Below are positions 63,292-64,000 of a stretch of 64,000 nt of DNA, in pieces. The notes under the pieces are model-generated. The model was not told the origin of the DNA and searched no databases. It saw only the letters and a list, made by a program, of their open reading frames with translations. This stretch comes from Homarus americanus (taxonomy: Eukaryota > Arthropoda > Malacostraca > Decapoda > Nephropidae): positions 9,337,167 to 9,401,166 of the forward strand of contig NW_024756914.1 in assembly GCF_018991925.1 (NCBI RefSeq), given 5' to 3'. Both the position numbers and the translations under genes were made by a program. Within the stretch, counting starts at the first letter, position 1, and each line of letters opens with the position of its first letter.

Positions 63292-63448
63292 ATAGTGGTG
63301 GTGATAATGCAAAACTTTTGTTTGAAGACCCCCATTAGTGTGAGAACATTATACTTAATTGGAAGTTTTGAAAAGGTTCTTAGTAACCCATTTACCCATT
63401 TCTCACTTAGCTGAATAAATCACAAGTAATATTATTGTTTATCGACAG

Positions 63449-63682
63449 CGCCTCAGGTTGGTCACGGTCACGGTCATGGTCATGGTCATGGTCATGGTGG
63501 GATGCCTCCACTTCCTCAGGGCTTTGTACCACAAAACCTTCCTCCTATGGGAGTACCACCACCATTAGGCCTTCCACCACTGGGTGTACATCCACCAGTA
63601 TCTTCCATCTTAGGGCAGCCTCTCATAGGTGCCATGCCACCACCAGTCAGCATGGCTCCCAGCATGCCAAACAGACCCATGA
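63449..63682 (+). CDS. Pro/Gly/His-rich protein, internal exon 2
   Basis: Acceptor TTTATCGACAG, donor GA|GTAAGT (GT at 63683). Reads PQV(GH)6GG then MPPLPQGFVPQNLPPMGVPP, PLGLPPLGVHPPVSSILGQP and PPVSMAPSMPNRPM. The (Gly-His)6 tract at 63460-63495 is encoded by a GGTCAY hexamer repeat. The exon joins 56749-56989 in phase and shares its GFVP/GVPP/LGLP style, which supports one gene. It ends one base into a codon, and the gene continues to the right of the window. Confidence 0.7.
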
Positions 63683-64000
63683 GTAAGTTATTATACTACC
63701 AGTACAGTACTGTAACATGATTGTGGCAGTATGGTACAGTACTCTACAGTATGTCTCAATTTTACACTTGCTTAAAGGGGTAACAAAAATTAAGATTTTT
63801 AGTTTTATACACCTTTTTGCTGTATAATTTAATTATTCATATGAGATGGAATAACAAAATTATGAATATGTATAATCTCTCTATTTATGCTGTAAAGGCT
63901 CTTTAATGTAGACCTTTTGTATCCAGATTTGTTTATGTGTGGACTGAATGATGGCAGCAAAGTGTAGTTCCTCCCACTGTACTGATGCTCTCCCAAATGA

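Overview
This is eukaryotic, intron-rich nuclear DNA. It is very rich in microsatellites, minisatellites and decayed transposons, and less than 5% of it looks protein-coding. The pogo/Tigger, hAT-like, ISXO2/Merlin-like and LINE remnants, scattered TTAGG-type words, and a TCAGT initiator beside a TGGCAACACTG box all suggest an arthropod. The extreme tandem-repeat load is what decapod crustaceans show. The species cannot be fixed from the window. No prokaryotic, organellar, rRNA or convincing tRNA gene was seen.

Two genes can be supported. (1) The 5' part of DIS3L2, a 3'-5' exoribonuclease, lies on the minus strand. Four phase-matched coding exons (10754-10530, 8321-8268, 7159-7058, 6873-4910) encode the N-terminus and the cold-shock region, with a disordered insert of roughly 540 residues. 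The catalytic RNB and S1 exons are not seen and should lie off the left edge. A candidate promoter and 5' UTR exon sit near 18.5-18.6 kb. A Ser/Ala/Lys-rich minus-strand exon at 22910-22478 either belongs to another gene or is an alternative upstream coding exon of DIS3L2; its splice phase fits. (2) A plus-strand Pro/Gly/His-rich gene has two internal exons, 56749-56989 and 63449-63682, joined in phase across a 6.5 kb intron. The first exon carries an apparent one-base frameshift.

Layout. 0-19 kb: DIS3L2 introns and upstream DNA with several TA-flanked MITEs and a duplicated 0.8 kb ISXO2-like repeat. 19-22.4 kb: a run of unrelated and related minisatellites. 22.4-23.3 kb: the Ser-rich exon, a 68 bp duplication and a 100-N gap. 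23.4-35.9 kb: satellite A, about 12.5 kb, a 28 bp core plus a variable number of CTGTA pentamers. 36.3-38.2 kb: decayed LINE. 39.7-42.1 kb: a nearly complete but broken Tigger element, followed by relatives. 44-45.2 kb: TTA/TTAG microsatellite, a LINE 3' end and a 45 bp minisatellite. 45.7-50.4 kb: satellite B, 30 bp, six degenerate pentamers. 51.7-53.6 kb: microsatellites and dispersed repeats. 54.3-55.9 kb: satellite C, a CTACA pentamer. 56.7-63.7 kb: the proline-rich gene, whose intron holds a decayed minus-strand LINE, a MITE-like element and duplicated repeats.

The main biological points are the enlarged DIS3L2 insert and possible N-terminal extension, a common CTRYA pentamer theme behind all three large satellites, and a recoverable family history of the Tigger element and its deletion derivatives. 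I saw nothing I would call a new defence or biosynthetic system.
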